A stretch of DNA of 61,110 bases from UBA652 sp964598235 (GCA_964598235.1 CAZRAY010000006.1:1-61110); one strand, 5' to 3'; shown: positions 43,220 to 51,782, counted from the stretch's first letter. Notes: generated by a model not told the origin, from the letters alone. Made by a program: numbers and translations.

Positions 43220-44749
43220 TTATGCTAGCTTGTCATCGGCCACATGATAGTGTGGATCTTCGATTACGTTGACTTCGATCAAGTCTCCTGCATTTGTCAG
43301 CAATTGGCGACATTCTTCGCTGAGATGTTTTAAGTGTAAGGTCTTGCCCGCTTTAATATAACGTTCAGCCAAATTATCAATCGCTTCAATTGCAGAGTGA
43401 TCATAGACGCGTGAATTTTTGAATTCTAGGATAACGTCATCTGGATCGGCTTTGGGATCAAATAAATCACAGAAGTTACGCACTGAGCCAAAAAATAGTG
43501 GGCCATTGAGTTCATGAACACGTGAACCGGCTTCATTGGTATAGCTATTGATATTAAGGTGTTTCGCATGTTGCCAAGCAAACATCAATGCCGATACAAT
43601 GACGCCGACAATTACTGCTATTGCCAGATCAGAGATAACTGTTACGCCCGCTACCAGCGCGACCACAAATACATCCGCCGCGGGAATTTTGCCAATTAAG
43701 CGGAAGCTTGCCCATTCAAACGTACCGAGCACCACCATAAACATCACGCCAGTTAGCGCGGCAAGCGGAATCAATTCGATTAAGCCAGAAGCGAATAGGA
43801 TGAAGAATAAGAGGAAGAGCGCAGCAGAAATCCCCGATAAACGACCACGACCGCCGGAATTAATATTGATCATGCTCTGCCCAATCATCGCACAACCGCC
43901 CATCCCCCCAAAGAAGCCCGTCACGGTGTTGGCAATGCCTTGACCGATACATTCTTTATTAGGTCGACCATTGGTTTCGGTGATTTCATCAATTAAGGTC
44001 AGCGTTAATAATGATTCAATCAGGCCAATTGCGGCGAGAATTAAGGCATAAGGTGCAATGATATATAAGGTTTCAAAATTTACCGGCACCATTGGAATAT
44101 GAATAGAGGGGAAACCGCCTGCAATCGACGCCAAATCACCGACAGAGCGCATATCAAGGTCTAATCCAAGCACGATAAGGGTAACGGTAATAATCGCAAC
44201 CAGAGAAGCGGGTATGGCTTGCGTGAGCTTAGGGAGGAAGTGGCTAATCGCCATCGTGAGCGCAACAAATCCTAGCATCATCCAAAGGGCACTGCCGGCC
44301 ATCCATTGGCTTGTGCCATCAACCGTTTCTTTAAACATGGGTACTTGCGCGAGGAAGATAACAATCGCCAGTCCGTTCACGAAGCCGAGCATGACGGGGT
44401 GGGGCACCATCCGAATAAACTTACCGAGTTTGAATATTCCCGCTAATATTTGGAATATACCCATCAGAACCACAGTCGCAAATAGATACTCGACACCATG
44501 ATCAGCCACCAATGCCACCATTACAACTGCCAGCGCACCGGTTGCACCAGAAATCATCCCTGGGCGGCCACCTATAGCGGCGGTAATCAAGCCAACTAAA
44601 AAAGCCGCATAAAGGCCGACTAGCGGTTGAACGCCTGCGACAAAGGCAAAAGCAACGGCTTCGGGTACTAAAGCAAGCGCAACAGTGAGCCCTGATAAAA
44701 CATCATTTTTGATATTTTGAGGACGGCGTTTGAGTAAAGCTGTAAACAT
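43220..44749 (-). CDS. SulP-family anion transporter
   Basis: A 509-residue inner-membrane transporter of the SLC26/SulP family. The N-terminal KNDVLSGLTVALALVPEAVAFA carries the family signature, and about 12 hydrophobic helices follow to residue ~400. PNKECIGQGIANTVTGFFGGMGGC is a conserved substrate-site region. A C-terminal STAS domain covers about residues 415-500 (LFFGSVRNFCDLF, FKNSRVYDHSAIEAIDNL). SulP proteins carry sulfate, bicarbonate or dicarboxylates. A beta-carbonic anhydrase gene 1.7 kb away makes bicarbonate worth testing. It is followed by the 31-residue peptide gene. Confidence 0.92.
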   Translation of the reverse strand: MFTALLKRRPQNIKNDVLSGLTVALALVPEAVAFAFVAGVQPLVGLYAAFLVGLITAAIGGRPGMISGATGALAVVMVALVADHGVEYLFATVVLMGIFQILAGIFKLGKFIRMVPHPVMLGFVNGLAIVIFLAQVPMFKETVDGTSQWMAGSALWMMLGFVALTMAISHFLPKLTQAIPASLVAIITVTLIVLGLDLDMRSVGDLASIAGGFPSIHIPMVPVNFETLYIIAPYALILAAIGLIESLLTLTLIDEITETNGRPNKECIGQGIANTVTGFFGGMGGCAMIGQSMININSGGRGRLSGISAALFLLFFILFASGLIELIPLAALTGVMFMVVLGTFEWASFRLIGKIPAADVFVVALVAGVTVISDLAIAVIVGVIVSALMFAWQHAKHLNINSYTNEAGSRVHELNGPLFFGSVRNFCDLFDPKADPDDVILEFKNSRVYDHSAIEAIDNLAERYIKAGKTLHLKHLSEECRQLLTNAGDLIEVNVIEDPHYHVADDKLA

Positions 44750-44822
44750 GGGGAATCCTTGGGAATAAATATGCTGAAAAATAAAAAGGGCCTGTTCCTA
44801 GTGGAGCAAGCCCTGTTTTATT

Positions 44823-44907
44823 TGGTACCGAGAGTCGGAATCGAACCGACACTTCCGAAGAAACTGGATTTTGAATCCAGCGCGTCTACCAGTTCCGCCA
44901 TCCCGGC
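44823..44907 (-). tRNA. leuX: tRNA-Leu, anticodon CAA
   Basis: An 85-base reverse-strand sequence folds as a class II tRNA. The acceptor begins GCCGGGA and is closed by TCTCGGT with a G-U first pair. The D-arm contains TGGTAGAC. The anticodon stem CTGGA/TCCAG holds the loop TTCAAAA (anticodon CAA). A long variable arm, the T-arm GGTTCGATTCC, discriminator A and an encoded CCA follow. Its promoter has a -10 TATAAT at 44921-44926. Confidence 0.96.
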
Positions 44908-44920
44908 ATTCAAGCGCGCC

Positions 44921-44926
44921 ATTATA
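44921..44926 (-). promoter_or_regulatory. -10 element of the tRNA-Leu promoter
   Basis: Read on the reverse strand, a perfect TATAAT is followed by the GC-rich segment GGCGCGC before the tRNA 5' end. Such a discriminator is typical of stable-RNA promoters under stringent control. A -35 is weak. Confidence 0.7.
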
Positions 44927-45032
44927 CGATGTTGGGCTAGTTTAGGAAAGTATTATTTATGTATTGCTCAGTGATTATGGCAGAATTCACACAGGGTATA
45001 ATGGTGTTATCAATAATCAATATGGAGCGATA

Positions 45033-45806
45033 ATGACAACAGTACAATATCGTGTATACATTGGATTGTTATTACTCTGCGCTGCCTTGGCATTGTTTCC
45101 TTTTGAGGGCGTAGTGGGCCAACAACTCACGGATATGCTCAAAACAACACTCGCTGTTTATGCTGTGGCAAGAGGGCTTAACGCTGTTATTTCAATGGCA
45201 CAAGGCACAGAACTGGCAATTGAACCAATGGGAGTGGGGATTACCTTGACACCTGGCGAAGCGCTTGATCCCTTGAATGACTTGATTGAACAAGTTTCCA
45301 CGGTACTATTATTTGCGGCGGCCTCTTTAGGCGCTCAGAAAATCATGTTGGGGATGGGCGATGTAGCCTTCTTTCGTTGGTTATTGCTGGGTTTATCGCT
45401 GATTGGGCTGGTTATGTTTCTGAGCAAACGCATGCCGCCTCGGTTATTTTTGAATATTGTATTAGTGTTGACCTTATTACGCTGTGTCGTGCCGATTGTG
45501 GCCTTTGTTTCACATTATATGCAAGATAATTTAGCGGATGATAGGCAGCAGGCTGTATCGGTGTTAGTTGATACCCAACATAATGTGGCTGCGATTAATA
45601 AATCATCGGATGAAAAGCAAAGCTGGTATGAAGGGATTAAAGAAAGCCTCGATATCACGGCAAGAATTGAAATAGTAGAACAAAAAGCAGAGCAGGCAAT
45701 TGAATCGGCTATTCGGGTTCTAGCGGAATTTGTTTTGGTGTTTATTATCCTACCGATCTTATTGGCGATGACATTGCTCGCGTTATTTAAACGATTACTG
45801 AGGTAG
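45033..45806 (+). CDS. Hypothetical multi-helix membrane protein
   Basis: A 257-residue protein from the ATG at 45033, which has GGAG upstream; the frame opens 69 bases earlier. Hydrophobic segments lie at about residues 9-25, 85-105, 112-130, 135-155 and 235-255. A soluble, charged stretch with coiled-coil bias (DDRQQAVSVLVDTQHNVAAI, ARIEIVEQKAEQAIESA) sits between the last two. I do not recognise the family. It precedes the glyoxalase-II-like gene by 4 bases, so they probably share a transcript. Confidence 0.65.
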   Translation: MTTVQYRVYIGLLLLCAALALFPFEGVVGQQLTDMLKTTLAVYAVARGLNAVISMAQGTELAIEPMGVGITLTPGEALDPLNDLIEQVSTVLLFAAASLGAQKIMLGMGDVAFFRWLLLGLSLIGLVMFLSKRMPPRLFLNIVLVLTLLRCVVPIVAFVSHYMQDNLADDRQQAVSVLVDTQHNVAAINKSSDEKQSWYEGIKESLDITARIEIVEQKAEQAIESAIRVLAEFVLVFIILPILLAMTLLALFKRLLR

Positions 45807-45810
45807 CAAT

Positions 45811-46452
45811 TTGGAGATAACACGATTCACGGTGGGCGCATTGCAAGTGAACACCTATTTATTGCAAGATGAAGCAACAGGGCAGTGTGCTATCTTGGAT
45901 ACAGGCGAAAGCGATGAATTGGTAACGCGCATACAAGCATTGGAACCTGCACCTGATATTCGGATGATTCTCCTCACCCATGGCCATTTAGATCATGCAG
46001 GTGGTTTGCCTTATCTGCAAGCGGCCTTTGATGTGCCGACGTATTTACCGCGATTAGAAAAACCCTTGTTTAATACCTTGCCGCAGCAAGGCGATTGGTT
46101 TAATAACCCAGCAATGAATTGTGAATGTGGGCGTATCGATCATTGGGTTGATGATGGCGGTAGCATTCAATTAGGCGACACAACCCTAAAGTTCATCTCA
46201 ACACCGAGCCACACACCAGGTCAGGGTTGTTATTATGATACACAGGATATCTTTGTTGGCGATACCATTTTTGCTGGCAGCGTGGGGCGAACAGATTTAC
46301 CGCTGGGCAACCCTGCTTTGATGGAGGCGAGTTTACGTAAGCTAATGACCTTGCCGCATGCCTTGCGTGTACACAGTGGACATGGACGGCTAACAACTTT
46401 GGCGGATGAATTACAAAACAATCCCCACTTACAATTTTTAAGAGAAGGCTAG
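45811..46452 (+). CDS. Metallo-beta-lactamase fold hydrolase (glyoxalase II-like)
   Basis: A 213-residue soluble enzyme with the metal-binding LTHGHLDHAGG, a second His in STPSHTPGQG, Asp in FVGDTIFAGSVGRTDLP and a final His in HSGHGRLTT. This is the small YcbL/GloB2-type hydrolase that cleaves thioesters of glutathione. The start codon is TTG at 45811, four bases after the preceding stop, with GAGG upstream. It is followed 9 bases later by the carbonic anhydrase gene. Confidence 0.88.
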   Translation: MEITRFTVGALQVNTYLLQDEATGQCAILDTGESDELVTRIQALEPAPDIRMILLTHGHLDHAGGLPYLQAAFDVPTYLPRLEKPLFNTLPQQGDWFNNPAMNCECGRIDHWVDDGGSIQLGDTTLKFISTPSHTPGQGCYYDTQDIFVGDTIFAGSVGRTDLPLGNPALMEASLRKLMTLPHALRVHSGHGRLTTLADELQNNPHLQFLREG

Positions 46453-46461
46453 AAGAATAAT

Positions 46462-47100
46462 ATGGCAGCAATCAACAATCTTATTGCAGGATTTCAACGT
46501 TTTAAAGATCAATATTTTGGTGATGATAGCCGGCTCTATGCAGGCTTTAAAGATGGCCAACCCGCAAAAACATTGATGATTTCATGCTGTGATTCACGAG
46601 TTGATCCTGCGATCCTAACGGATTGTTCTCCGGGAGATTTATTCACGATTCGCAATGTGGCGAATCTGGTGCCACCTTATGAAAAGGATGGTAATTATCA
46701 TGGCACAAGTGCTGCCTTAGAATACGCCACTAATATATTGAAAGTAGAAAATATTGTGGTGATGGGACATGCCAGCTGCGGGGGTATAAAAGCCTTGTGG
46801 GAGCATGAAGATGAAGTTGATGCGGGTACAGAATTTATCCATCCTTGGGTCTCTATTGCCGATGAGGCGAGAGCTAAAATAAAAGCGGAAATGACCGATG
46901 CTTCGGAGACAGACCAACTGCGCGCCTGTGAACATGCTGCAATATTAGTCTCGCTTGATAATTTATTAACGTTTGCGTGTGTACGCCAGAAAATTGAAGC
47001 TGGGGAGTTGAGTATTCATGGTTGGTATTTTGATATGCATCGTGGTGAATTATTGAGCTTCAAACCAGAAGACGGGATGTTTAGTCCAGTTGAAATTTAG
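46462..47100 (+). CDS. Beta-carbonic anhydrase
   Basis: Zinc enzyme converting CO2 and bicarbonate. The 212-residue product has the metal ligands in SCCDSRVDP (Cys42 with Asp44) and GHASCGG (His103, Cys106), and the motifs RNVANLVPPY and HGTSAALEYA. Length fits the plant-type bacterial enzymes (CynT/Can). It closes a three-gene group with the membrane protein and the MBL hydrolase and lies near the SulP transporter. Confidence 0.95.
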   Translation: MAAINNLIAGFQRFKDQYFGDDSRLYAGFKDGQPAKTLMISCCDSRVDPAILTDCSPGDLFTIRNVANLVPPYEKDGNYHGTSAALEYATNILKVENIVVMGHASCGGIKALWEHEDEVDAGTEFIHPWVSIADEARAKIKAEMTDASETDQLRACEHAAILVSLDNLLTFACVRQKIEAGELSIHGWYFDMHRGELLSFKPEDGMFSPVEI

Positions 47101-47137
47101 TTGTTTTTCCAAGTTTACTGAAAGGGAGTGCATCTGA

Positions 47138-47749
47138 ATGGAAAAAATAGATTATAAAAAAGGGCTAAAACATTTATACAGACCTTCAATAAAAGAAGTT
47201 ACAACAGTAGAAGTCCCCGTAATGAACTTTCTTATGGTTGATGGAGAAGGAGACCCTAATACATCACAATCTTTCCAAGATGCTATCGATGCTCTATATC
47301 CACTTTCGTATACACTAAAATTTATGATTAAAAGAGGGGAAATAGGAATTGACTACGGGGTTTTGCCACTTGAAGGATTGTGGTGGGCCGATGATATGTC
47401 CTCATTTAGTGTAGAAAACAAAGCGGGTTGGAAATGGACATTAATGATTATGCAACCAGAATTAGTTACAAAAGAAATGGTTCTAGAGGCTATTGAAAGT
47501 GTTAAAGAAAAGAAAAACCCAATATCTTTGCCATTGGTAAGGTTTGAAGCTTTTGAGGAAGGAAAGGTTTCACAAATAATGCATATTGGCCCATTTTCAG
47601 AAGAAGGCCCAACAGTTGAAAAAATACATTCCTTCATTGAAAAAGAAGGTAGCCAAAGAATGGGTAAGCATCATGAAATTTATCTAAGTGATATTAGAAG
47701 GGCAGCACCAGAAAATTGGAAGACTATTATTAGGCAGCCGATGTCATGA
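47138..47749 (+). CDS. GyrI-like small-molecule-binding domain protein
   Basis: A 203-residue cytosolic protein starting MEKIDYKKGLKHLYRPSIK and containing FLMVDGEGDPNTSQSFQDAI, then GLWWADDM and QIMHIGPFSEEGPTVEKIH. These are the marks of the GyrI-like (SHOCT/BmrR-type effector-binding) proteins that are widespread in Firmicutes. The ribosome site AAAGGGAGTG is unusually strong. The codon choice is AT-rich (AGA, ATA, TTA) compared with the flanking carbonic anhydrase and receptor genes, suggesting transfer from a low-GC donor. Function unknown. Confidence 0.8.
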   Translation: MEKIDYKKGLKHLYRPSIKEVTTVEVPVMNFLMVDGEGDPNTSQSFQDAIDALYPLSYTLKFMIKRGEIGIDYGVLPLEGLWWADDMSSFSVENKAGWKWTLMIMQPELVTKEMVLEAIESVKEKKNPISLPLVRFEAFEEGKVSQIMHIGPFSEEGPTVEKIHSFIEKEGSQRMGKHHEIYLSDIRRAAPENWKTIIRQPMS

Positions 47750-47801
47750 AAAACACAATCAATTGCTTGCGATATCTTTGGTGATTTGGATTTTTTATAG
47801 T

Positions 47802-47830
47802 TTGTTCTACGAATCTTTTTAACGTATAGT
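47802..47830 (+). promoter_or_regulatory. Sigma-70 promoter of the btuB leader
   Basis: TTGTTC (47802-47807) and TATAGT (47825-47830) are separated by 17 bases. The predicted start near 47837 is just ahead of the riboswitch. Confidence 0.6.
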
Positions 47831-47840
47831 ACCGCCTTGC

Positions 47841-48023
47841 TTTAGGTGTCGTTGCGCTTGCGTAACGGTGAAACGGGAAGTTGGTGAAAAACCAACACTG
47901 CCCCCGCAACGGTAAGTATCCCTTGGTGGATATGAGTCCGGAGACCGGCCTAGGGTGTTCACACCAATATCTTGATATTGGCCTCTATTTTTACAAGATC
48001 GCGGGTGAGCTGATCTTTAGGAG
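47841..48023 (+). ncRNA. Cobalamin riboswitch
   Basis: The aptamer spans about 47841-47952. It has the opening TTTAGGTG, GAAACGGGAAG, a GTTGGTGAAAAACCAAC stem, the B12 box ACTGCCCCCGCAAC, and the closing GAGTCCGGAGACCGGCCT. Behind it, GGTGT/ACACC (47954-47965) and CCAATATC/GATATTGG (47964-47981) overlap, so only one can form. AAGATC/GATCTT (47995-48017) closes a stem directly in front of the AGGAG ribosome site. There is no T-tract, so control at translation initiation is likely. It regulates the TonB-dependent receptor behind it. Confidence 0.95.
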
Positions 48024-48030
48024 CATTCAC

Positions 48031-49890
48031 ATGACAACACAAAACGTGTTTGGCGTTAATTCACTACGTCACAAAATTAAATTTATTTCTTTATTTATTG
48101 CCACAGTGGCATCGTCTGCCAGCTATGCTGATTCATCGTTAGCACCGGTAACGGTAACGGCTAACCGGATTGTGTCAGAAAGTGTTGCTGCGTCAACAAC
48201 GGTGATCACTCGCGATGATATTGATCGTTTACAAATCACCAGTTTGCCAGAATTATTATCGCGCCAACAAGGCATTAGTATTGTCACACAGGGCGGCGCG
48301 GGCGAGCTCAGTAGTTTATTTATGCGGGGTACGGAATCAGACCATGTGTTAGTGTTGGTTGATGGTGTACGTTGGCAATCTGCAACAGCGGGTGCGGCGG
48401 CATTGCAACATTTCCCGGTTGATCAAATTGAACGGATTGAAATTGTCCGTGGGCCACGTTCTGGCTTATATGGTGCAGAAGCGATAGGGGGCGTGATTCA
48501 AATCTTTACCCGCCAAGGCGACACAGGATTTCACCCAACTGCCCGTATTGGCTATGGTTCTGATAATACTAAAGAAGTCAGTATCGGCATCAGTGGTGGT
48601 TCGGAAAATACCCATTATAATGTGAGCGTTGCACATCAAGAAACCGATGGGATTAATGCCCTACTGAATAATAATCCAGATAAAGATGGCTATCAAAATC
48701 AAAGTATTTCAGCCAATATTAGCCACACATTTTCAGAACGCTTTAAGGTTGGTTTGAGTGCTTTATATGCGGAAGGTGAAAATGAATACGATGGTTTTGA
48801 ATTTGATCCAACAAATTTCAGCAATTATGACGATGACACGGTGCAACAAATTATCAGTGCCAACGCCGCATTTGTAGTGACCTCAAATTGGATGATAGAT
48901 TTCAAGCTGGGCGAAAGCCGTGATAAATCGGATAATTTTCAAAATGGCTTGAAAAGCAGCACATTTAATACCAAACATCAGTTTGCATCATTGCAAAACA
49001 CCGTCTCATTCGCAGGCAATCAAACGATTGTTTTAGGCTTTGATTATGATGACGACGAGGTGGAGAGCACAACCGTATTCACAGAAAAATCACGTGATAA
49101 TAAAGCCGGGTTTGTGAGTTGGTTAGGTGATTTTGAAGGCGTGAATGCCGGTATCAGCGGTCGGTATGATGATAATGAGCAGTTTGGTGGTCATAGTACG
49201 GGTAATGCAGAAATCGGCCTGCGCATCACAGATGCAATTCGTTTGGTCGGTAGCTTTGGTACAGGCTTTAAAGCGCCGACATTTAACGATCTTTATTTCC
49301 CAGAATCATTTGGTTTCCAAGGCAATCCAGATTTAGATCCAGAAACAGTACGCGCTCATGAAATTGGCTTAGAAGGTGATATGGCCTGGGGGCAATGGTC
49401 AGCACGTTATTACCATAATGATATTGATAATTTGATTACGATCAAATCAGATTTTTCAACAGTTGAAAATGTAAATAAAGCGCGGATCCGAGGCATTGAA
49501 TTGGCTGCCTCGGCTTCAATCTTGGATTGGGATATTGCAGCAAATGTATCATTTCTTGATCCTAAAAATAGAGAATCAGATACGCTGCTAGCACGTCGGG
49601 CGCGTCAAATGGCGAATGTTTCTATCGATCGCAGTTGGGGTACATTCAGCGCAGGCGCAAGCTGGAAGCTGCAAGGCCATAGTTATAATAATGTAGCGAA
49701 CACGCAGCGGTTGGCTGGTTTTGGGCTAGTAGATTTACGAGCACGTTATCAGGTCGCACCTGCTTGGGCAGTGGAAGCACGCCTGCAAAACCTATTTGAT
49801 AAAGACTATTTCACTGCCTTAGATTTCTCAGGGAATGGTTATCAATCTTTAGATCGAACGGGCATGATCTCAATCGTCTATCAGCCTTAG
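48031..49890 (+). CDS. btuB: TonB-dependent vitamin B12 receptor (BtuB-like)
   Basis: Outer-membrane transporter for cobalamin. The start is the ATG at 48031, with AGGAG at 48019-48023; the frame extends upstream through the riboswitch and must not be used. The 619-residue precursor has a signal peptide ending in SSASYADSS, a TonB-box-like segment near APVTVTANRI, and a plug domain (ITRDDIDRLQITSLPELLSR, RIEIVRGPRSGLYGAEAIGG). The beta-barrel includes GSFGTGFKAPTFNDLYFP and RLQNLFDKDYFTALDF. The riboswitch makes the substrate call secure; the inner-membrane transporter genes are not here. Confidence 0.93.
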   Translation: MTTQNVFGVNSLRHKIKFISLFIATVASSASYADSSLAPVTVTANRIVSESVAASTTVITRDDIDRLQITSLPELLSRQQGISIVTQGGAGELSSLFMRGTESDHVLVLVDGVRWQSATAGAAALQHFPVDQIERIEIVRGPRSGLYGAEAIGGVIQIFTRQGDTGFHPTARIGYGSDNTKEVSIGISGGSENTHYNVSVAHQETDGINALLNNNPDKDGYQNQSISANISHTFSERFKVGLSALYAEGENEYDGFEFDPTNFSNYDDDTVQQIISANAAFVVTSNWMIDFKLGESRDKSDNFQNGLKSSTFNTKHQFASLQNTVSFAGNQTIVLGFDYDDDEVESTTVFTEKSRDNKAGFVSWLGDFEGVNAGISGRYDDNEQFGGHSTGNAEIGLRITDAIRLVGSFGTGFKAPTFNDLYFPESFGFQGNPDLDPETVRAHEIGLEGDMAWGQWSARYYHNDIDNLITIKSDFSTVENVNKARIRGIELAASASILDWDIAANVSFLDPKNRESDTLLARRARQMANVSIDRSWGTFSAGASWKLQGHSYNNVANTQRLAGFGLVDLRARYQVAPAWAVEARLQNLFDKDYFTALDFSGNGYQSLDRTGMISIVYQP

Positions 49891-49908
49891 GACAAGGAAA
49901 AAACATGG

Positions 49909-49983
49909 GAGCCCTCTCCAGGTTGGGTGAGGTGATTCTAAATATGATTCTCCTCACCCAGCCCTCCCCAGCAAGGGAGGGCT
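49909..49983. repeat. Compound palindromic repeat, possible terminator
   Basis: GGGTGAGG (49925-49932) pairs with CCTCACCC (49952-49959). Directly behind, AGCCCTCCC (49960-49968) pairs with GGGAGGGCT (49975-49983) around CAGCAA. A further AGCCCTC at 49909-49915 offers an alternative partner. This layout is common among small genomic repeats and sits behind btuB, where the second stem may also end transcription. A T-tract is lacking. Confidence 0.55.
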
Positions 49984-50061
49984 ATTATAAATGATTGCAG
50001 TCTGCTTAAATACAGAGGAAAATACCCCGTTTAGAAGCACTCTGGAAGTATAAGACAGACC

Positions 50062-51246
50062 ATGACGCAATTTGATGATAAAGCTTTTGCAACACGCGCA
50101 GTACGCACGGGACAACAACGCACCCATGAGGGAGAACATTCGGAAGCCATATTCCTTACCTCAAGCTATGTGTTTGATAGCGCCGAGCATGCGGCTGCGC
50201 GATTTGCAGGCGATGAAGTGGGAAATATTTATTCTCGTTTCACCAATCCGACTGTGCGTAATTTTGAAGAGCGCCTCGCAACCTTAGAAGGCGGTGAAGT
50301 CGCCGTGGGCACCTCATCCGGCATGTCTGCCATTCTAGCCACCTTTATGGGTTTACTGGCGGCTGGCGATCATGTGGTGTCTTCTCGCAGTATCTTTGGT
50401 ACGACTCGGGTATTGTTTGATAAATATCTTTCTAAATTTGGTATTGAAACGGATTTTGTTGCGCTCACTGAAATTGCGGCATGGGAAGCGGCGATTAAAC
50501 CGAACACCAAGGCCTTATTTTTAGAAACCCCTTCAAATCCTTTGAATGAGATTGCGGATATTGCTGCATTAGCTGTATTAGCGAAGGCGCATGATTGTGT
50601 GTTGATCGTGGATAATTGTTTTTGCACGCCTGCCTTGCAACAGCCGTTGGCATTAGGGGCGGATATTGTTGTGCATTCTGCAACGAAGTATATTGATGGA
50701 CAAGGTCGTGCCGTCGGTGGGGCAGTGGTCGGCAGTGCAGAATTAGTCGGTGAAGCAGTGTATGGCTTTTTGCGTACGGCAGGGCCGACGATGAGCCCCT
50801 TCAACGCGTGGATATTCTTGAAAGGCTTAGAAACGCTTGATATTCGGATGAAAGCACATTCTGCTACGGCATTAGAATTGGCGAGATGGTTAGAGCAACA
50901 ACCACAAGTATCAAAAGTATTTTATGTTGGGCTGCCCAGTCATCCACAATATGAATTGGCTAAACAACAGCAATCTGGCTTTGGCGGCATTATTGCCTTT
51001 GAAGTGACAGGTGGGCGTTCGGCTGCTTGGCAGGTAGTGGATGCCACTACATGGCTATCGATTACGGCTAACTTGGGTGATACTAAAACCACCATTACTC
51101 ACCCAGAAACCACCACGCATGGTCGTTTAACGGAAGAAGAACGCGATCTCGCTGGGATCAGCGATGGTTTATTGCGGATTTCAGTTGGGCTAGAAGATGT
51201 GGCGGATATTAAAGCTGAATTACAGCTTGGGTTTGATCTGCTTTAG
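50062..51246 (+). CDS. metZ: O-succinylhomoserine sulfhydrylase
   Basis: PLP enzyme forming homocysteine from O-succinylhomoserine and sulfide in methionine synthesis. The 394-residue product has the PLP-site Tyr in NIYSRFTNPTVRNFEERLA, LEGGEVAVGTSSGMSAI, and the Schiff-base Lys in HSATKYIDGQGRAVGG. The GQGR extension after the Lys is typical of MetZ, distinct from MetB and MetC. It stands alone between btuB and the cassette-like region. No S-box or other leader was recognised. Confidence 0.92.
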   Translation: MTQFDDKAFATRAVRTGQQRTHEGEHSEAIFLTSSYVFDSAEHAAARFAGDEVGNIYSRFTNPTVRNFEERLATLEGGEVAVGTSSGMSAILATFMGLLAAGDHVVSSRSIFGTTRVLFDKYLSKFGIETDFVALTEIAAWEAAIKPNTKALFLETPSNPLNEIADIAALAVLAKAHDCVLIVDNCFCTPALQQPLALGADIVVHSATKYIDGQGRAVGGAVVGSAELVGEAVYGFLRTAGPTMSPFNAWIFLKGLETLDIRMKAHSATALELARWLEQQPQVSKVFYVGLPSHPQYELAKQQQSGFGGIIAFEVTGGRSAAWQVVDATTWLSITANLGDTKTTITHPETTTHGRLTEEERDLAGISDGLLRISVGLEDVADIKAELQLGFDLL

Positions 51247-51279
51247 AAAAAATTAAGCTAACGTGGATAGTCGTTTTAT

Positions 51280-51675
51280 TTATGATGCTGGCTTGTGAAA
51301 TTCAATTACGTTGCCGTCTGGATCTCTAATGAAAAAGAAATTTGCGCCTTCAAATTCCACTTTTTCTGTAATTTCAATTCCTTGAGACTGAAGCTGTTTT
51401 TCTACTGATTCACTATCTGTGATTTCCAAGGCAATATGAGTGTAGCCGGTATGTTTTTCAGGGGTGTCCATTAGTATATTTGTCGGTGATGCATTTTCAG
51501 AAGTGTTTAGTATGAAGTTGATATTGACTCCAGAAGGGTGATCCATGATAGCTACTGGCTCCGGGCCGATAGGCCCAGCAATAAATATGAACCCAAGTTT
51601 TTTATAAAAGGTCCGAGAAATTTCCAAATCTCTGATTCTAATCCCTACATGATTAATTCTAGTAATTTCTTTCAT
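51280..51675 (-). CDS. VOC (glyoxalase/bleomycin-resistance) family protein
   Basis: A 131-residue protein starting MKEITRINHVGIRIRDLEIS with the metal-binding His of the fold. It ends FFIRDPDGNVIEFHKPAS with the conserved DPDGN and the second ligand Glu. The residues between include TGYTHIALEITDSE. The ribosome site AAGGGGGTGAC is strong. Proteins of this kind are frequent cargo of integron cassettes. An attC-like site lies just upstream and a degenerate one may follow, so it probably arrived as a cassette. Substrate unknown. Confidence 0.85.
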   Translation of the reverse strand: MKEITRINHVGIRIRDLEISRTFYKKLGFIFIAGPIGPEPVAIMDHPSGVNINFILNTSENASPTNILMDTPEKHTGYTHIALEITDSESVEKQLQSQGIEITEKVEFEGANFFFIRDPDGNVIEFHKPAS

Positions 51676-51716
51676 GTCACCCCCTTGATATTAGAACCCT
51701 GATAAGTTTGTCTGAT

Positions 51717-51782
51717 GTATAACGATCTAGCGCAGCGGAGGGCCCAAGTGAGCTGAGCGAACGCTTGAACGCTTTGTTATGC
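51717..51782 (-). other. attC-like recombination site
   Basis: Read on the reverse strand, this 66-base segment begins GCATAAC and ends GTTATAC, imperfectly complementary outer boxes of the RYYYAAC/GTTRRRY kind. Behind the first box comes AAAGCGTTCAAGCG, close to the start of classical attC sites. The first box overlaps the stop of the reverse-strand gene on its left, as usual for cassettes, and the VOC gene begins 41 bases after the second. No integrase gene is in the window. Confidence 0.65.

Noticed and set aside
44759..44974. Forward open frame over the tRNA-Leu
   Set aside because: Its middle is the antisense of the tRNA (reading RVGIEPTL, a well-known false product); no independent support.
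47881..48030. N-terminal extension of the BtuB reading frame
   Set aside because: It is the cobalamin riboswitch read as protein; the signal peptide and AGGAG place the start at 48031.
51280..51675. Bleomycin or fosfomycin resistance gene
   Set aside because: Only the general VOC fold is visible; specific resistance motifs cannot be recognised, so no resistance function is claimed.
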